A stretch of DNA of 64,000 bases from Spongiibacter sp. IMCC21906 (GTDB lineage Bacteria > Pseudomonadota > Gammaproteobacteria > Pseudomonadales > Spongiibacteraceae): assembly GCF_001010805.1 (NCBI RefSeq), contig NZ_CP011477.1, forward strand, positions 2,846,501-2,910,500, read 5' to 3'. Position 1 is the stretch's first letter, and each line of letters starts with the position of its first letter. Made by a program: the position numbers and the translations under genes. Shown here in pieces: positions 46,397 to 55,878 of this stretch. Under the pieces are notes generated by a model, which did no database searches, had not been told where the DNA came from, and was given only the letters and a program-made list of their open reading frames with translations.

Positions 46397-47122
46397 AAGC
46401 TTTCTCTACCTTTGCGGACCGTCGGCCTTCTAGTTTAGCAGACATGTCCCAAATCACTCCAAACAGCTTTGCCGTCAGCGCGACAAAAAAGGATGCCCGG
46501 AGTTTTGAGTTCTTAGTAGGCAATGATGATGCTCACACCATTATCGTCTACTAGTTAAAAATCAACCTTCGGAGGGGAATTGCGATAAAAATCAACCATT
46601 TAACAATAGCCAAGCCTCACAACTTCTTGCGAATACAGCCCGTAAACCATTGATTTTAAAAGGTTCCTAATTAACTGCGAAACAGTTACGACACCTTCTA
46701 TAAACGTAAAATTTACCCTAGACCCACTCATTACAGATACATAGCCAACCCCTTACCGAGAATGCAAGAAGATTAACGAGGCGCATTCTATGCCTTCTAC
46801 CAAAGAAATCCAAGCTGCCTCCCCTGCCTGTCACTGCTGATAAACAGGTCTACGGCAATCACTGGAACGTGAAAATACAACAGCAAAGATGGCACACGCT
46901 CCATCAGTGCACAGCTGTGATACGGTTGAAGCAATAATCGCTATTGAGATAAAGAAGGACAGGATAGCGGTTAATAATCGGCCTGAAATGAGTACGCTGT
47001 CGCATGCAATGATAAGAACACTAAGTCCTCCGCCGGTCTTATAGGAAAATCCACCTCAGTTGAATGCAACAGGAGCAGAAGTAACACCAAGCTCAACAAT
47101 CCTTAGTTTGCAGGAGGCAGGC
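46397..47122. other. 726-base stretch without a clear gene
   Basis: Between nadA (leftward) and the LuxR gene (leftward). No intact gene above 60 codons with a start is seen. It contains the 16-codon frame listed at 46790-46840. On the minus strand about 75 open codons around 46840-47075 would encode a hydrophobic segment but have no start codon; this may be a decayed gene. Confidence 0.45.
46790..46840 (+). CDS. Possible 16-residue peptide ending Cys-His-Cys
   Basis: ATG at 46790 follows ACGAGG by eight bases, an acceptable ribosome-binding site. The frame encodes MPSTKEIQAASPACHC and ends with TGA followed at once by TAA. The length and the terminal Ala-Cys-His-Cys recall precursor peptides of modified natural products or metal-binding leaders, but I recognise no family and no maturation enzyme lies adjacent. 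It could be chance; nothing else in this stretch is clearly coding. Confidence 0.25.
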   Translation: MPSTKEIQAASPACHC

Positions 47123-47845
47123 TTATAACAAAGACTGGTTTTGCAAATGAGCTAATAACGCAGTTCGGTTGCTTACCTTAAATTTGCGGTACAGCCGTTT
47201 GAGATGATTCTGAATGGTGTATTCCGATAACATTAATTGCGCGGCGATTTGCTTATTGCTTTTTCCAGTACTCAACGCCAGCACCACCTCTTTTTCTTTA
47301 GGGGTTAAATGTTCGGAGGAGGCTGGTAGTAAGCTTTGATTTTCGATCGGGAACATTCGACTGATACTGTGATTAAGGATATCACTGGCACTACGTGCGA
47401 CCAGATCATCCAACGCGCTCATCACCTGCTCACCATCCACCGGACAATAATTCGCTCCTCGACGCTGTCCCATTAAGCCGCCAATTAAGAAAATATCTGC
47501 TGTAAATGGATGAATTGACGCGACTATTTCTCCGTAGCCTGCACTATCGATATAGCGCCAATATGCTCTGGAGGCATCCCCCTTCTCCTCCAGCTGACGC
47601 CTTTCCAGCAAGGTAGGGCGTTCGAATTCACGATTGTCATTAATAGAAAGTAAGAAAGGATCATGAGCCCATAAGCCCGCGCTGTAATCACGCCGAACTT
47701 GCTCACTCATACCCTCATTACAAAGAAAGTTCACCGCGCCCTGGCGACGGTTAGTATGAAACAGAAACAGGCAAAAGTTATTGGCACCCGAACGACCCAT
47801 TAACTCTTGACCAACACGTAAATGCTCAGGGGGAATACAGTACAT
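47123..47845 (-). CDS. LuxR family transcriptional regulator
   Basis: A 240-residue regulator with a C-terminal LuxR/FixJ-type helix-turn-helix (LTPKEKEVVLALSTGKSNKQ ... YTIQNHLKRLYRKF, about residues 175-230). The N-terminal 160 residues form a sensor domain without a phosphoacceptor. A segment YSAGLWAHDPFLLS loosely recalls the Asp-Pro pair of acyl-homoserine-lactone-binding domains, but the other hallmark residues are not evident, so the ligand is unknown. ATG 47845 has GAGG five bases upstream. It lies about 100 bases downstream of a TonB receptor on the same strand and may regulate it. Confidence 0.9.
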   Translation of the reverse strand: MYCIPPEHLRVGQELMGRSGANNFCLFLFHTNRRQGAVNFLCNEGMSEQVRRDYSAGLWAHDPFLLSINDNREFERPTLLERRQLEEKGDASRAYWRYIDSAGYGEIVASIHPFTADIFLIGGLMGQRRGANYCPVDGEQVMSALDDLVARSASDILNHSISRMFPIENQSLLPASSEHLTPKEKEVVLALSTGKSNKQIAAQLMLSEYTIQNHLKRLYRKFKVSNRTALLAHLQNQSLL

Positions 47846-47951
47846 CACTACCTCAGGGGCGTTATTATAAAGTTACATTGCCCACTGGCATTAGCTGTGT
47901 CAAGAATGAAGGGAGCGGCCGACCAGTGAAACCAGTCGGCCGCCAAGGTGC

Positions 47952-50108
47952 TTAGAAGCGATATTCGACTTCTACGCCAAAGGTAAGTGGGGGCGCTGCA
48001 GCAACAAAATCGCCAAAGCTACTTTGCTGGGAATAGTAAGAATACTCAGAATCCAGCAAGTTACGTCCAAACAGGCGGAAACGCCAGTTTTCATCTTTTG
48101 TGGTTAAGGCCACTTCGGCATTTAACACATCATAAGATTCCTGCTCGGTACGGTTATCTGGCTCCCAGAAAAAACCGTCGTTGTAGTAATAAGCAATATT
48201 GTAGTTCAGCTCACCCAAATCAGTATGCTGGCGGTAATTCGCACTCACCGTGTAAGTGAATTCCGGCGCTCGAATCATTTCATTACCAGACAAATCATTA
48301 CCTGTTGTAGAAACAACATTGCCTGATCCAGAAGGATTAGGAGCAATGACAGGGCCATCAGGAAAATCAGTGTACTCAGAATCCAAGTAAGACATTGAGA
48401 AGTTCAAATCAAGGTCAGCATTGACGAAGTACGTTGTCTCCAGTTCGGCCCCTTGCATTTCCGAGTCGCCAACATTGAATAGGAAAATCGCCCCACCCAG
48501 CACTTGCTGAGCTTGAAGATCATCGAATTCATAGTAAAAGGCCGATGCATTTACCCGCAGGCTGTTATCAAAAAAGTCGCCTTTAAAACCGATTTCATAA
48601 GCATCAAGAATCTCAGGGTCAACCGGGGTAGGCGCCTGACCAAACACAGTCAATGTATTATAAACGCCACTTTTAAAGCCGCGATTATGAGACGCATATA
48701 AAAGCACCTCATCATTGAGCTGATGGTCTAATGCAATACGCCAAGTTGGCTCTTCCCAAGACTCTTGTCTATCTAAAAAGGGTTGCGAAGAGTTAATCGG
48801 GTCACCGGTAATAATACTCGTAGTACGCCCCTCAAATTCTCGCTCGTCCAATGTCCAGCGGGCACCAAGGGTTAACTTGGTTGCTGAAGTAAAATCATAT
48901 GACACCTGCCCATAAGCAGCATAAGAACGGGTTTCTTGCTCGGTGTCCATATTGATATTAAACGCGGGTGTAGCGGACGTAGTTTGGGTTGGATCATTCT
49001 CAGCAAGAGAATGCATAAAGAAAAGCCCACTAGTCCATTGCAGGGCGCCACCATCTGTCGAATTAAACTGAAATTCCTGGGTAAACTGATTGTTCTTTTC
49101 GTTAACAACAAAGTTCACCACATGAGATGGCCCTGAGTCCTGATCCAACAGTGTGTAAGAAGACACATCCGCCAATGCGGACGTCGCGATCAACTCAACA
49201 CCCTCGAACTGGTGGGTAAGTTTGAAAGAATAGGCACGCTGACTGGAGTCGATCATTGGCGTCCAATCGGAATTGATATCTTGGTAATCGCCAGTGTATG
49301 TACCGCCACCGGCCGCAAGGGTTCCCTCTGCAGGTTGACGCGCGATACCCACATCACTGATTCGCGATGCATACAGAACCGAGAACAGCATTGATGTTTT
49401 TTCATTCATATCAAACAGCAACTTGCTTCGCAGCGAGCGATCTTCTTCACCGACTCGATCACTGCCGCTAAAAATATTTTTACCGTAGCCCGCATCGCGC
49501 TTTTTATAAAGCACCGAAATATCCGCAGCAACCCTGTCGCTCAAGCCCGTGGTGGCATAGCCGCCCAACTTCCAACTATCGTAGTTACCGCCGCCCGCTT
49601 TCAGTTTGCCAGAGGTTTCAAATTGTGGATCTTTGGTGACCACGTGAATTAAACCGCCTGTTGCGTTACGACCAAACAAGGTGCCCTGAGGTCCCCGTAA
49701 CACCTCGATACGTTCAATGTTATTGAACTCCATCACCGAGGCCACCATTGAAGAATAGTAAACGCCATCGACATAAGTCGACACACTACTCTCATCGCCT
49801 GCCGAGGAATTCTTTGTCCCCACGCCCCGGATAAATGGCGTTGCAGAACCTAACTGACGTGTGTATTGAAGGTTAGGAACAACCATAGACAGCTCATCAC
49901 TACCGGTAACACCCGATTTCTCCAGCCCCAGCTCAGACACAGCGGTCATTGCAATTGGAACTTCCTGAGCGCTCTCGGAGCGTTTTTGCGCCGTAACGAC
50001 CACCTCTTCTAGCTGCGCATAGGCCATATCGGCAACGAGCATAGAACTGATACTGGCTACAAAAGCAGCTAACGGCCGCTTAGCGAATTTGAAATTAGTA
50101 TTTTTCAC
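47952..50108 (-). CDS. TonB-dependent outer-membrane receptor
   Basis: A 718-residue receptor. Signal peptide (ISSMLVADMAYA), TonB-box region LEEVVVTAQKRSESAQEVP, plug domain with VLRGPQGTLFGRNATGGLIH, and a barrel ending with aromatic FGVEVEYRF. It is similar in type to the other receptor in this window but clearly not a recent duplicate. The chosen start is GTG 50108, which has GGGGAG eight bases upstream and gives a normal signal peptide. It is divergent from the TetR gene at 50619 and lies next to the p-cumate operon, so uptake of an aromatic acid or its precursor is possible. Confidence 0.94.
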   Translation of the reverse strand: MKNTNFKFAKRPLAAFVASISSMLVADMAYAQLEEVVVTAQKRSESAQEVPIAMTAVSELGLEKSGVTGSDELSMVVPNLQYTRQLGSATPFIRGVGTKNSSAGDESSVSTYVDGVYYSSMVASVMEFNNIERIEVLRGPQGTLFGRNATGGLIHVVTKDPQFETSGKLKAGGGNYDSWKLGGYATTGLSDRVAADISVLYKKRDAGYGKNIFSGSDRVGEEDRSLRSKLLFDMNEKTSMLFSVLYASRISDVGIARQPAEGTLAAGGGTYTGDYQDINSDWTPMIDSSQRAYSFKLTHQFEGVELIATSALADVSSYTLLDQDSGPSHVVNFVVNEKNNQFTQEFQFNSTDGGALQWTSGLFFMHSLAENDPTQTTSATPAFNINMDTEQETRSYAAYGQVSYDFTSATKLTLGARWTLDEREFEGRTTSIITGDPINSSQPFLDRQESWEEPTWRIALDHQLNDEVLLYASHNRGFKSGVYNTLTVFGQAPTPVDPEILDAYEIGFKGDFFDNSLRVNASAFYYEFDDLQAQQVLGGAIFLFNVGDSEMQGAELETTYFVNADLDLNFSMSYLDSEYTDFPDGPVIAPNPSGSGNVVSTTGNDLSGNEMIRAPEFTYTVSANYRQHTDLGELNYNIAYYYNDGFFWEPDNRTEQESYDVLNAEVALTTKDENWRFRLFGRNLLDSEYSYYSQQSSFGDFVAAAPPLTFGVEVEYRF

Positions 50109-50618
50109 CTTGTGTGTCTCCCCTTTAAGAATCAAAAATTATTCTTCAGTCGTTTATTGATTTCTTATGACGCTACCAACGCTTCCTTTCTCTGTTATGG
50201 ATTGGATTATTAGAGTCCATATTTTTAAAGCCTTACTTTAGAAATATGCTACAAAACAGCCTTACATATAGAGCCTATATCCAGAGGTAAATAAAGACAA
50301 GTCGAGTTATATAGTCGACAAATCTAACCACCAAGCACACCGGTATGAAAAGCTGTTTAGTGTACTGCCGCAATCGATAAAATTGTTAGAATTCACTGCA
50401 ACCCAAAGGTCTATTTATGTTTATTTACTTAGTTTATAACGTAGCTCAATAGTATTTTTTAGCTACAAGGCCGTCAATAGCTTAAACCCAGCTTTAGGCT
50501 TTTAATACTAGCAGCGTAACAATGGCAGGCACCGAAGCCGCAAGTAAACAAAATCGCGTCTCATTCATAGCGAAATAGCCTCAACAAACCACTATAATAG
50601 ACCTATCTAATTCCATCA
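50109..50618. other. Divergent AT-rich promoter region
   Basis: About 510 bases between the leftward TonB receptor and the rightward TetR gene. No gene is seen. A TATAAT box (50593-50598, in CACTATAATAG) lies about 20 bases before the TetR start and could be its -10. Several AT-rich runs could hold the receptor promoter, but none could be fixed. Confidence 0.5.
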
Positions 50619-51263
50619 GTGACACACAAAAGCAAGAGATTATATATTTTGGCAGAAACAACAAAAAAAGTTAGAGTGCCTCAAGCTGAACGGACAGCCA
50701 CAATGCGAAGCCGCTTGGCCAAAGCAGCATTTGAGGTGATTAAAGAAAATGGCTTTGCGAACTTTCGAACTTCTGCTGTCGCCAAACAAGCGGGGGTTTC
50801 CCAAGGCGCCCAACTTCACCATTACCGCACCAAAAATGATCTTACGCTAGCGGCGATGGAGTATGCTTATCAGCGCTCTCATCGTATTTTTAAAGCAAAT
50901 ATCGCCAAATTCACCGCTGACGAGGACCCAGTAGAAGCGGTACTTCGAGATGCGGAGGATTTCTATTTTTCAGATTATTTTTTAGTTGCCCTAGATATAC
51001 TTATGGCCGGAGGAAAAAACGAAGAGTTACGTGAACAACAAATCAGGCTCGCCCTCAACAGTCGATCCACCGTTGAACACGCATGGATTGAAAAACTGGC
51101 TTCTTTAGGTTGGGAGCAAAGCAAAGCCGAAGATATTTTAAACATCTCCTTTTGCTTGGTTCGAGGTTATGCCATCAAACTTCTGATCACTGACAACATG
51201 TCTTCTTATCAGCAAATGATTGCCCGCTGGAAAAACCTGGTAAGCCAATTAATCAGCAGATAA
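50619..51263 (+). CDS. TetR family transcriptional regulator
   Basis: A regulator of about 200-214 residues with an N-terminal helix-turn-helix (TSAVAKQAGVSQGAQLHHYR) and the following TKNDL loop typical of TetR proteins. The C-terminal ligand domain is of the TetR_C kind without a recognisable ligand. The start is uncertain: GTG 50619, or TTG 50651 with AAGAGA nearby. It is divergent from the TonB receptor and convergent with the last gene of the p-cumate operon, so it is a candidate functional counterpart of the p-cumate repressor CymR, though no such operator was found. Confidence 0.9.
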   Translation: MTHKSKRLYILAETTKKVRVPQAERTATMRSRLAKAAFEVIKENGFANFRTSAVAKQAGVSQGAQLHHYRTKNDLTLAAMEYAYQRSHRIFKANIAKFTADEDPVEAVLRDAEDFYFSDYFLVALDILMAGGKNEELREQQIRLALNSRSTVEHAWIEKLASLGWEQSKAEDILNISFCLVRGYAIKLLITDNMSSYQQMIARWKNLVSQLISR

Positions 51264-51287
51264 ACCGCAACCGCGGCCTATCTGCTG
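51254..51287. terminator. Hairpin at the end of the TetR gene
   Basis: CAGCAGATA (51254-51262), which includes the last TetR codons, pairs perfectly with TATCTGCTG (51279-51287) across a GC-rich 16-base loop; TAAAA follows. It lies between convergent genes and could end both transcripts. A second small inverted repeat, GACGAC/GTCGTC, lies just beyond. Confidence 0.45.
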
Positions 51288-51330
51288 TAAAAGCGACGAC
51301 AAATTCTAACGTCGTCCCACTGCACCCCCG

Positions 51331-53181
51331 TTAAGAAAACAGCCTTTCAGCGATTTCATCGAGAATGGCAGGGTCATCGATCGTGGCCGGCACCTTATAC
51401 TCTTCACCATTAGCAATTTTCTGCAAGGTTGCCCGAAGAATCTTTCCTGACCGGGTCTTGGGCAAGCGCTTCACTACCACCGCACGCTTAAAGGCAGCAA
51501 CGGGGCCAATTTCCTGGCGCACAATAGCCACCGCATCTTGCTCAATATCCTCAACAGGGCGATCAACACCGGCATTGATAACGAGCAAACCCAATGGCAT
51601 TTGGCCTTTCATATCATCGTTAACGCCAAATACTGCACATTCGGCGACATCTTTTAATGATGCAAGCACTTCTTCCATGCGCCCGGTCGACAGTCGATGG
51701 CCAGCAACGTTAATCACATCGTCGGTACGGCTCATAATATGCACGTAACCTTCGTCGTCGATAAAGCCAGCATCACCCGCATTATAAAAGCCGGGGTGTT
51801 CGCTCAAGTACTTATCAATAAAACCTTGGTCATTTTTGAACAAGCTAGGCAGGGTACCGGGGGGCAAAGGTAAACGAATAGCAAGGGCGCCCATTTCACC
51901 GGCAGGCAACTCTTTACCACCTTCATCCAAAACCACCACATCAAAACCTGGCACACACTTACCAGAAGAACCGTATTTTACTGGAAATAAACCCAGACCC
52001 GCACAGTTAGCAACCGCTGGCCAGCCCAACTCGGTTTGCCACCAATGATCGATAACGGGAATATCCAACTGTCGCTCAGCCCAGTGAATTGTATCCGGGT
52101 CGGCACGTTCACCGGCTAAAAACAAATGCTTAAGACTGGACAGGTCAAAATCTTCTGGCCCCCTGCCCTCGGGATCTTGCTGTTTAATCGCCCGAATCGC
52201 CGTTGGCGCAGTAAACATCGCTTTTACTTTATGTCGCTCAATTAAACGCCAATACGTAAATGCGTCTGGGGTGCCAACAGGTTTGCCTTCAAACATAATG
52301 GCGGTAGCGCCGCGAATCAGCGGACCATAAACAATATAAGAATGGCCAACAACCCAACCGATATCTGAAGCGGCCCAAAACACATCTTCCGGGTCAATAC
52401 CGTAAATATTTTCCAGGCTCCAGTTCATCGCCACCATGTGGCTACCATTATCACGCAATACCCCTTTGGGGTTACCCGTGGTACCGGAGGTATAAATAAT
52501 ATACAGCGGATCAGTTGCCGCTAAAGGTTCACATTCGCAAGCTTGTCCAGAGGACTCAACCTCGCTCCAGTCTAAGTCACGGCCAGCCGTCATCTCTGCA
52601 GCTAACTCGGGACGCTGCAGGATGATGCATTTTTCAGGTTTGTGCTGACAGTATTCGATTGCTTGATCTAATAGCGGCTTGTAAGCAACCAAGCGGCCCG
52701 GCTCAATGCCACAGGATGCGGAAATCACCAGCTTTGCTTCGCAGTCATCAATTCTTGATGCCAGCTCGTTGGCCGCAAAACCACCAAACACAACAGAATG
52801 AACGGCACCAATTCGTGCGCAGGCCTGCATGGCCACCGCTGCTTCTGGCACCATTGGCATGTAAATGACAACCCGATCACCCTTATTAACACCCAGTTCC
52901 TTTAGCGCGCCTGCGAAGCGGGATACTCTGTCCAGCAACTGTGCGTAACTGATGTGTTCCACCCTTGCTGTGACCGGGCTGTCATAAATCAATGCGGTGC
53001 GGTCACCATTTCCCGCCGCCACATGCCTATCTAAGCTGTTGTAACTGGTGTTACAAACGCCATCACTAAACCAGCGATAAAGGGGAGCGTGACTATCATC
53101 AAGGGTAATAGTTGGCACCTTAAACCAATCGATGCCCTCAGCTGCTTGTTTCCAGCGTGCGATATTCTCTTGCTGATTCAT
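51331..53181 (-). CDS. Propionyl/acyl-CoA synthetase, PrpE-like
   Basis: A 616-residue acyl-adenylating enzyme of the acetyl/propionyl-CoA synthetase family (ACS/ACSS3 type). It shows YTSGTTGNPKGVLRDNG, HWWQTELGWPA, YNAGDAGFIDDEGYVHIMSR and the C-terminal KRLPKTRSGKILR with the catalytic Lys. It closely resembles PrpE. It is the last gene of the p-cumate operon, 25 bases after the hydratase. The pathway releases isobutyrate, so activation of isobutyrate to isobutyryl-CoA is the attractive role (inference). The start is ATG 53181 with GGGG eight bases upstream; the open frame extends further without support. Confidence 0.93.
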   Translation of the reverse strand: MNQQENIARWKQAAEGIDWFKVPTITLDDSHAPLYRWFSDGVCNTSYNSLDRHVAAGNGDRTALIYDSPVTARVEHISYAQLLDRVSRFAGALKELGVNKGDRVVIYMPMVPEAAVAMQACARIGAVHSVVFGGFAANELASRIDDCEAKLVISASCGIEPGRLVAYKPLLDQAIEYCQHKPEKCIILQRPELAAEMTAGRDLDWSEVESSGQACECEPLAATDPLYIIYTSGTTGNPKGVLRDNGSHMVAMNWSLENIYGIDPEDVFWAASDIGWVVGHSYIVYGPLIRGATAIMFEGKPVGTPDAFTYWRLIERHKVKAMFTAPTAIRAIKQQDPEGRGPEDFDLSSLKHLFLAGERADPDTIHWAERQLDIPVIDHWWQTELGWPAVANCAGLGLFPVKYGSSGKCVPGFDVVVLDEGGKELPAGEMGALAIRLPLPPGTLPSLFKNDQGFIDKYLSEHPGFYNAGDAGFIDDEGYVHIMSRTDDVINVAGHRLSTGRMEEVLASLKDVAECAVFGVNDDMKGQMPLGLLVINAGVDRPVEDIEQDAVAIVRQEIGPVAAFKRAVVVKRLPKTRSGKILRATLQKIANGEEYKVPATIDDPAILDEIAERLFS

Positions 53182-53206
53182 TATTATTCCCCGTTTGAAG
53201 TGATGA

Positions 53207-53986
53207 TTATTTAAACTCAATGGCCAGCGCGCCAATACCACTAATAGTCAGCGACATCGTATCACCTGGCTGTACTGCCTCCAGCGGCACCAGTGATCCA
53301 GAAAGAATAATATCGCCTTTACAAAGGGGTATTCCGTATTCGCCAAGGGTATTCGCCAACCACGCCACGCAGGTTAAAGGGTTGCCCAAGGCCGCCGCGC
53401 CCAGACCTCGACTCAGCTCTTTACCGTTCTTCTTAACAATCATTTCACAGCCAACAAGATCCACACTGCGAGGGTCTTTTTGATCATCTTGATTCACAGC
53501 AAACATACCGCAAGACGCATTGTCTGCAACGGTGTCCTGAATTTTAATTTTCCAATCGGCAATCCGAGAGTCAACAATCTCAAAACATGGCATCACCGAC
53601 TCAGTTGCCGCCAGTACATCCGCCTCTGTCACTCCGGGACCTTTCAAATCCTGTCCCAACATAAAGGCAATTTCACCTTCTGCCTTGGGCGCGATCATGC
53701 CTTGTAATGACAAGCTGCCGCTGCAAATCATTTTATCTGTCAAAAAACCAAAATCGGGTTGACGCACATTTAACATGTTTTGTACTGCGTCACTGGTTAC
53801 GCCAATTTTTTTGCCTATTAATTTTTCGCCATCCGCTTCGCGCATTTTTAGCATTTCAAGCGACACTTGATAGGCATCGTCGATACTAATATCGGCAAAG
53901 CGATCAGTGAGTGGTGCCACTGCCTTGCCTTCACGCAAAGCACTGTAAAGCTCCTCGCTAATCGCTGTTATTTGTTGCTGTTCCAT
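53207..53986 (-). CDS. cmtF: 2-hydroxypenta-2,4-dienoate (2-oxopent-4-enoate) hydratase
   Basis: Adds water to 2-hydroxypenta-2,4-dienoate to give 4-hydroxy-2-oxovalerate. The 259 residues match the MhpD/DmpE/TesE family. Motifs are GKKIGVTSDAVQNMLNVRQPDFGFL, AEGEIAFMLGQDL with metal-ligand Glu residues, the later CFEIVDSRIADWKIKIQDTVADN split motif, and SGSLVPLEAVQPGDT near the end. It starts at ATG 53986 with GGA nine bases upstream. It follows the dioxygenase beta subunit by 48 bases and acts after the CmtE hydrolase. Confidence 0.93.
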   Translation of the reverse strand: MEQQQITAISEELYSALREGKAVAPLTDRFADISIDDAYQVSLEMLKMREADGEKLIGKKIGVTSDAVQNMLNVRQPDFGFLTDKMICSGSLSLQGMIAPKAEGEIAFMLGQDLKGPGVTEADVLAATESVMPCFEIVDSRIADWKIKIQDTVADNASCGMFAVNQDDQKDPRSVDLVGCEMIVKKNGKELSRGLGAAALGNPLTCVAWLANTLGEYGIPLCKGDIILSGSLVPLEAVQPGDTMSLTISGIGALAIEFK

Positions 53987-54034
53987 ATATCGCGTCCAGA
54001 AAATTCGCACGCCTCGCCAAGCGAGGCATAAGAT

Positions 54035-54547
54035 CTAAAGAATAATGCTGATTTTGGCTTGGGGCCGTAAGCCATTCAAAGCCAAGTTGCAGGTTTTTTT
54101 AACGATTTTGAGCTCACCCTTCTCGTCACGCAGTACGTAATCGTAATTACCCATAAACGTATCGGTTGTGCCATTTTTTGAGCGGTAGACAACAAAGGCG
54201 GCTTTTACATGCATCTGCCCTTGTTCGTCTTCACTATCCAGAAAAATATTGCCGATCAAATGCTGAACCTTTGAACGGGGATATTCGGAATGACAGGTCT
54301 TTTTATCCAGTCGAATGACCCGCTCCTCAAGACGTGCGCGATTATCAGCAATGTAATACAAATGCTTGGCGGGATCGGCGACCTCAGCGGGCACATCGGT
54401 GGGCGGAACAAAATAACTGCCATCCTCTGTAAACATCGCCAACCAGTCGTTAAGCTGCCAGGAGTCCAGCAAGTTCGCTTCTTTGTGGAGCAAATGCTGT
54501 ATGCGATGAAACTGGAGTAGCTCGCTAATCGCTTTATCATTTGTCAT
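54035..54547 (-). CDS. cmtAc: Ring-hydroxylating dioxygenase beta subunit
   Basis: The 170-residue small subunit of a Rieske non-heme iron dioxygenase, structural in the alpha3-beta3 hexamer. It has the NTF2-like fold pattern: LLHKEANLLDSWQLNDWLAMF near the start and DNRARLEERVIRLDKKTCHSE in the middle, then RSKNGTTDTFMGNYDYVLR. It starts at ATG 54547, one base after the alpha-subunit stop, with GGAGG inside the alpha gene, so the two are coupled. It matches the p-cumate dioxygenase small subunit by operon composition; substrate range is not deducible from this subunit alone. Confidence 0.92.
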   Translation of the reverse strand: MTNDKAISELLQFHRIQHLLHKEANLLDSWQLNDWLAMFTEDGSYFVPPTDVPAEVADPAKHLYYIADNRARLEERVIRLDKKTCHSEYPRSKVQHLIGNIFLDSEDEQGQMHVKAAFVVYRSKNGTTDTFMGNYDYVLRDEKGELKIVKKTCNLALNGLRPQAKISIIL

Positions 54548-54548
54548 C

Positions 54549-55802
54549 TTATTCGCCCTCCGACTCAGTAATACGGCGGTTCCATTCCCGCCAAAACGCG
54601 CGCATTTGTAGCTCATCATCAAAGGATGGTGTCTTCGCCGTTATCCCTTTAGAAATATCATTCCAGGGGACGTTGGCAGCAGACTGAAAACCGCGCTGAC
54701 AGTTTTCCAAGGCTTCCACATCGTCAGGTGTTGCAAAGCCACCTGGGCCAATAAATTCTAAAAAGTTGGACAAGCGATACTCACGCCGCCAATCACTTTC
54801 ATCTTTCACGCCCAGAGCAAAACCATTTACCATCATCTCGTCGGGAGCAGTGGGGTAAAAGGTTCTCACCGTGATTGCCATAATGTCGTTGATGACAAGA
54901 TTGGGGAAAATAATCATATTGCGATTAAGTCCGGCCATCTGTTTGGCTTTCTCTTCGCCCAAACGCTCTACCAATTCCGCATAAACGCCATCGATCTCTT
55001 TCTTACCATCTTCGCCCCACATGGGTATCCACTGGGCAACCGGCCGCCCCCAAGGCGCACTGTACTCAATAACCGCGTGACCATTACCCAAGTCATAGCC
55101 TTTACCCGCCAGGCGAGTGGCCGTAAGACTGCCATTGGTATTCATCAGATAGTCGAGATACGTCGCATGGGTTGACTCAGCGTGATAGCCATCCACGCTA
55201 TTTTCCACCAGTAGTTTCCAGTTGGCGGCAATGGAATATTCCTGTGTGCCACCAATAATTTCCATGCCAGCCGTCGATTGGTTGGCAACAATATCCAGAT
55301 ACTCTTTTGCCCCGGCGAGATAATCCGGCAGCGGCTCAATATCTTCATTAAAGCTAACAAAGTAAAAACCCGCGTAGGAATCAAAACGTGGCACGTGGCG
55401 TAAATTGCAGTTACCTTCTTCTTTGAAGTTATCTGCATAAGCCTGCTCACCAGACAGGTGCGCAATTTCGCCAGTATTTTTAAAAACCCAACCGTGATAC
55501 ATACACTGGAAGCTTTTCGCCTTGCCCTTTTTCTCCCGGCAAACCGTTGCGCCTCGATGAGGACAGACGTTGAATAGCGCGCGAATAACCCCATCACGGC
55601 CTTTGACGAACAGTAAGTTTTGACCTGCCACTGTACGAGAAACAAACTCTCCCGATTCATTCAACTCTGATTCATGACCGAGATATAACCAGCAGTTCTG
55701 GAAAATTTTATCCCGTTCCTGCTCAAATACTTCCTGGCTTGTAAACGTGGCACGGGCAACCTTAAACCGACCCGCCTCTTTGTCATCAATAATATGGGGC
55801 AT
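54549..55802 (-). CDS. cmtAb: Ring-hydroxylating dioxygenase alpha subunit (p-cumate 2,3-dioxygenase)
   Basis: The 417-residue catalytic subunit. The Rieske [2Fe-2S] ligands are Cys80-x-His82 and Cys100-x-x-His103 (CPHRGATVC ... FQCMYHGW). The mononuclear iron site follows in [19 protein letters not shown], with Asp204 as the electron bridge, His207 and His212 as ligands and an Asp at 360/361 as the third. It would hydroxylate the aromatic ring at 2,3 to the cis-dihydrodiol. GGAGG precedes ATG 55802. Ferredoxin is encoded separately at 59466-59831; no reductase gene is in this window. Confidence 0.93.
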   Translation of the reverse strand: MPHIIDDKEAGRFKVARATFTSQEVFEQERDKIFQNCWLYLGHESELNESGEFVSRTVAGQNLLFVKGRDGVIRALFNVCPHRGATVCREKKGKAKSFQCMYHGWVFKNTGEIAHLSGEQAYADNFKEEGNCNLRHVPRFDSYAGFYFVSFNEDIEPLPDYLAGAKEYLDIVANQSTAGMEIIGGTQEYSIAANWKLLVENSVDGYHAESTHATYLDYLMNTNGSLTATRLAGKGYDLGNGHAVIEYSAPWGRPVAQWIPMWGEDGKKEIDGVYAELVERLGEEKAKQMAGLNRNMIIFPNLVINDIMAITVRTFYPTAPDEMMVNGFALGVKDESDWRREYRLSNFLEFIGPGGFATPDDVEALENCQRGFQSAANVPWNDISKGITAKTPSFDDELQMRAFWREWNRRITESEGE

Positions 55803-55878
55803 GCTCTCCTCCCAGAATGTTCTTATCTTTTGTTTTCAGTGAATTGCTAATAATCAGTCATTGTTATGTATTTAGTTA

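Noticed and set aside
46838-46843. TGA as a selenocysteine codon extending the small Cys-His-Cys peptide
   Set aside because: It is followed immediately by TAA in the same frame and no selenocysteine insertion element was recognised.
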